Assembly: GCA_944385305.1 (NCBI GenBank)
Contig: CALWWS010000204.1
Span: 1 to 5,833, forward strand
Reading direction: 5' to 3'
Length of the DNA stretch: 5,833 bases
Origin: an uncultured Oscillospiraceae bacterium
Lineage (GTDB): Bacteria; Bacillota; Clostridia; Oscillospirales; Oscillospiraceae
The notes under the pieces were generated by a model, which saw only the letters and a program-made list of their open reading frames with translations, was not told the DNA's origin and did no database searches. Every line of letters starts with the position of its first letter. The first letter of the stretch is position 1. Positions 5,335-5,833 of the stretch are shown here, in pieces. Made by a program: the position numbers and the translations under genes.

Positions 5335-5833
5335 GTGAGAGATTTGAAGTACGATTTTGCCGCCATTGAGCCCAAGTGGCAGCGCCGCTGGGAGGAGGAG
5401 AAGTGCTTTGCCGCCTCCATGGACTCGGACAAGCCCAAGTTCTACGGCCTGGTGGAGTTCCCCTACCCCTCCGGCCAGGGCCTGCACGTGGGCCACGCCC
5501 GGCCCTACACCGCCATGGACGTGGTGGCCCGGAAGAAGCGAATGGATGGGTGCAATGTGCTCTTCCCCATGGGGTACGACGCCTTCGGCCTGCCCACCGA
5601 GAACTACGCCATCAAAAACCACATCCACCCCGCCAAGGTGACCCACGACAACATTGAGAACTTCACCCGGCAGCTGAAGATGCTGGGCTACTCCTTCGAC
5701 TGGGATCGGGTGATCAACACCACCGACCCGGCCTACTACAAGTGGACCCAGTGGATCTTCCTCCAGCTCTACAAGCACGGCCTGGCCTACAAGACCACCA
5801 TGCCGGTGAACTGGTGCACCTCCTGCAAGTGCG
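5335..5833 (+). CDS. leuS: Leucyl-tRNA synthetase (5' part, cut by window edge)
   Basis: First 166 codons of a class I leucyl-tRNA synthetase, which charges tRNA-Leu using ATP. Visible are the typical start [19 protein letters not shown], the catalytic-domain segment [15 protein letters not shown] with the HIGH signature as HVGH (residues 51-54), [46 protein letters not shown], and the beginning of the cysteine-containing insert at NWCTSCKC, where the window ends. Editing domain, KMSKS loop and anticodon-binding domain lie outside. I chose GTG 5335 because GAGGA (5326-5330) lies just upstream at workable spacing; the TTG at 5344 (giving a start MKYDF) is the alternative but is too far from that ribosome site. 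An in-frame stop at 5302 rules out starts further upstream than that. It has its own promoter and is separated from rsfS by a terminator, so it is an independent transcription unit. Confidence 0.95.
   Translation, partial: MRDLKYDFAAIEPKWQRRWEEEKCFAASMDSDKPKFYGLVEFPYPSGQGLHVGHARPYTAMDVVARKKRMDGCNVLFPMGYDAFGLPTENYAIKNHIHPAKVTHDNIENFTRQLKMLGYSFDWDRVINTTDPAYYKWTQWIFLQLYKHGLAYKTTMPVNWCTSCKC

Noticed and set aside
1..5833. Mobile element, phage or defence system
   Set aside because: All genes are conserved housekeeping families in one orientation with operon spacing; no transposase, integrase, terminal repeats or accessory genes were found.

Overview
This window looks like a piece of a GC-rich Firmicutes (Clostridia) chromosome, roughly two-thirds G+C by eye with strongly G/C-ended codons. 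The content (ftsY, rph, rdgB, yhbY, nadD/yqeK, an LCP-family gene, rsfS, leuS), strong Shine-Dalgarno sites and Clostridia-like protein sequences suggest the Oscillospiraceae / Flavonifractor group. That placement is an inference from gene order and sequence style, not from a search.

Layout, all on the + strand: the 3' part of ftsY (SRP receptor GTPase, cut by the left edge); rph (RNase PH), overlapping ftsY by 17 nt; rdgB (XTP/dITP pyrophosphatase) 3 nt later; yhbY (CRS1-YhbY ribosome-associated RNA-binding protein), overlapping rdgB by 17 nt; a single 398-codon gene fusing NadD (nicotinate-nucleotide adenylyltransferase) to YqeK (HD-domain Ap4A hydrolase); a LytR-CpsA-Psr (LCP) cell-envelope phosphotransferase with a long Ser/Pro repeat tail; and rsfS (ribosomal silencing factor). 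Spacing is 3 to 21 nt or overlapping throughout, so these seven genes look like one co-transcribed unit. It ends at a textbook intrinsic terminator just after rsfS. Immediately beyond it lies a well-formed sigma-A promoter and the 5' part of leuS (leucyl-tRNA synthetase), cut by the right edge. No RNA genes, mobile elements, CRISPR arrays or minus-strand genes can be supported. Every intergenic gap is under 100 bp.

Functionally this is a housekeeping operon for growth and translation: protein targeting (FtsY), RNA 3'-end trimming (RNase PH), nucleotide-pool cleaning (RdgB), ribosome assembly and silencing (YhbY, RsfS), NAD synthesis plus dinucleotide-alarmone breakdown (NadD-YqeK), and attachment of wall polymers (LCP). 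I see no previously undescribed system here. The points most worth a second look are the NadD-YqeK fusion with both active sites intact, an AT-rich codon-atypical patch inside its YqeK half that carries a promoter-like sequence, the 24-nt tandem repeat in the LCP tail, and a perfect inverted repeat centred on the -10 box of the leuS promoter, in a leader too short to hold a T-box.
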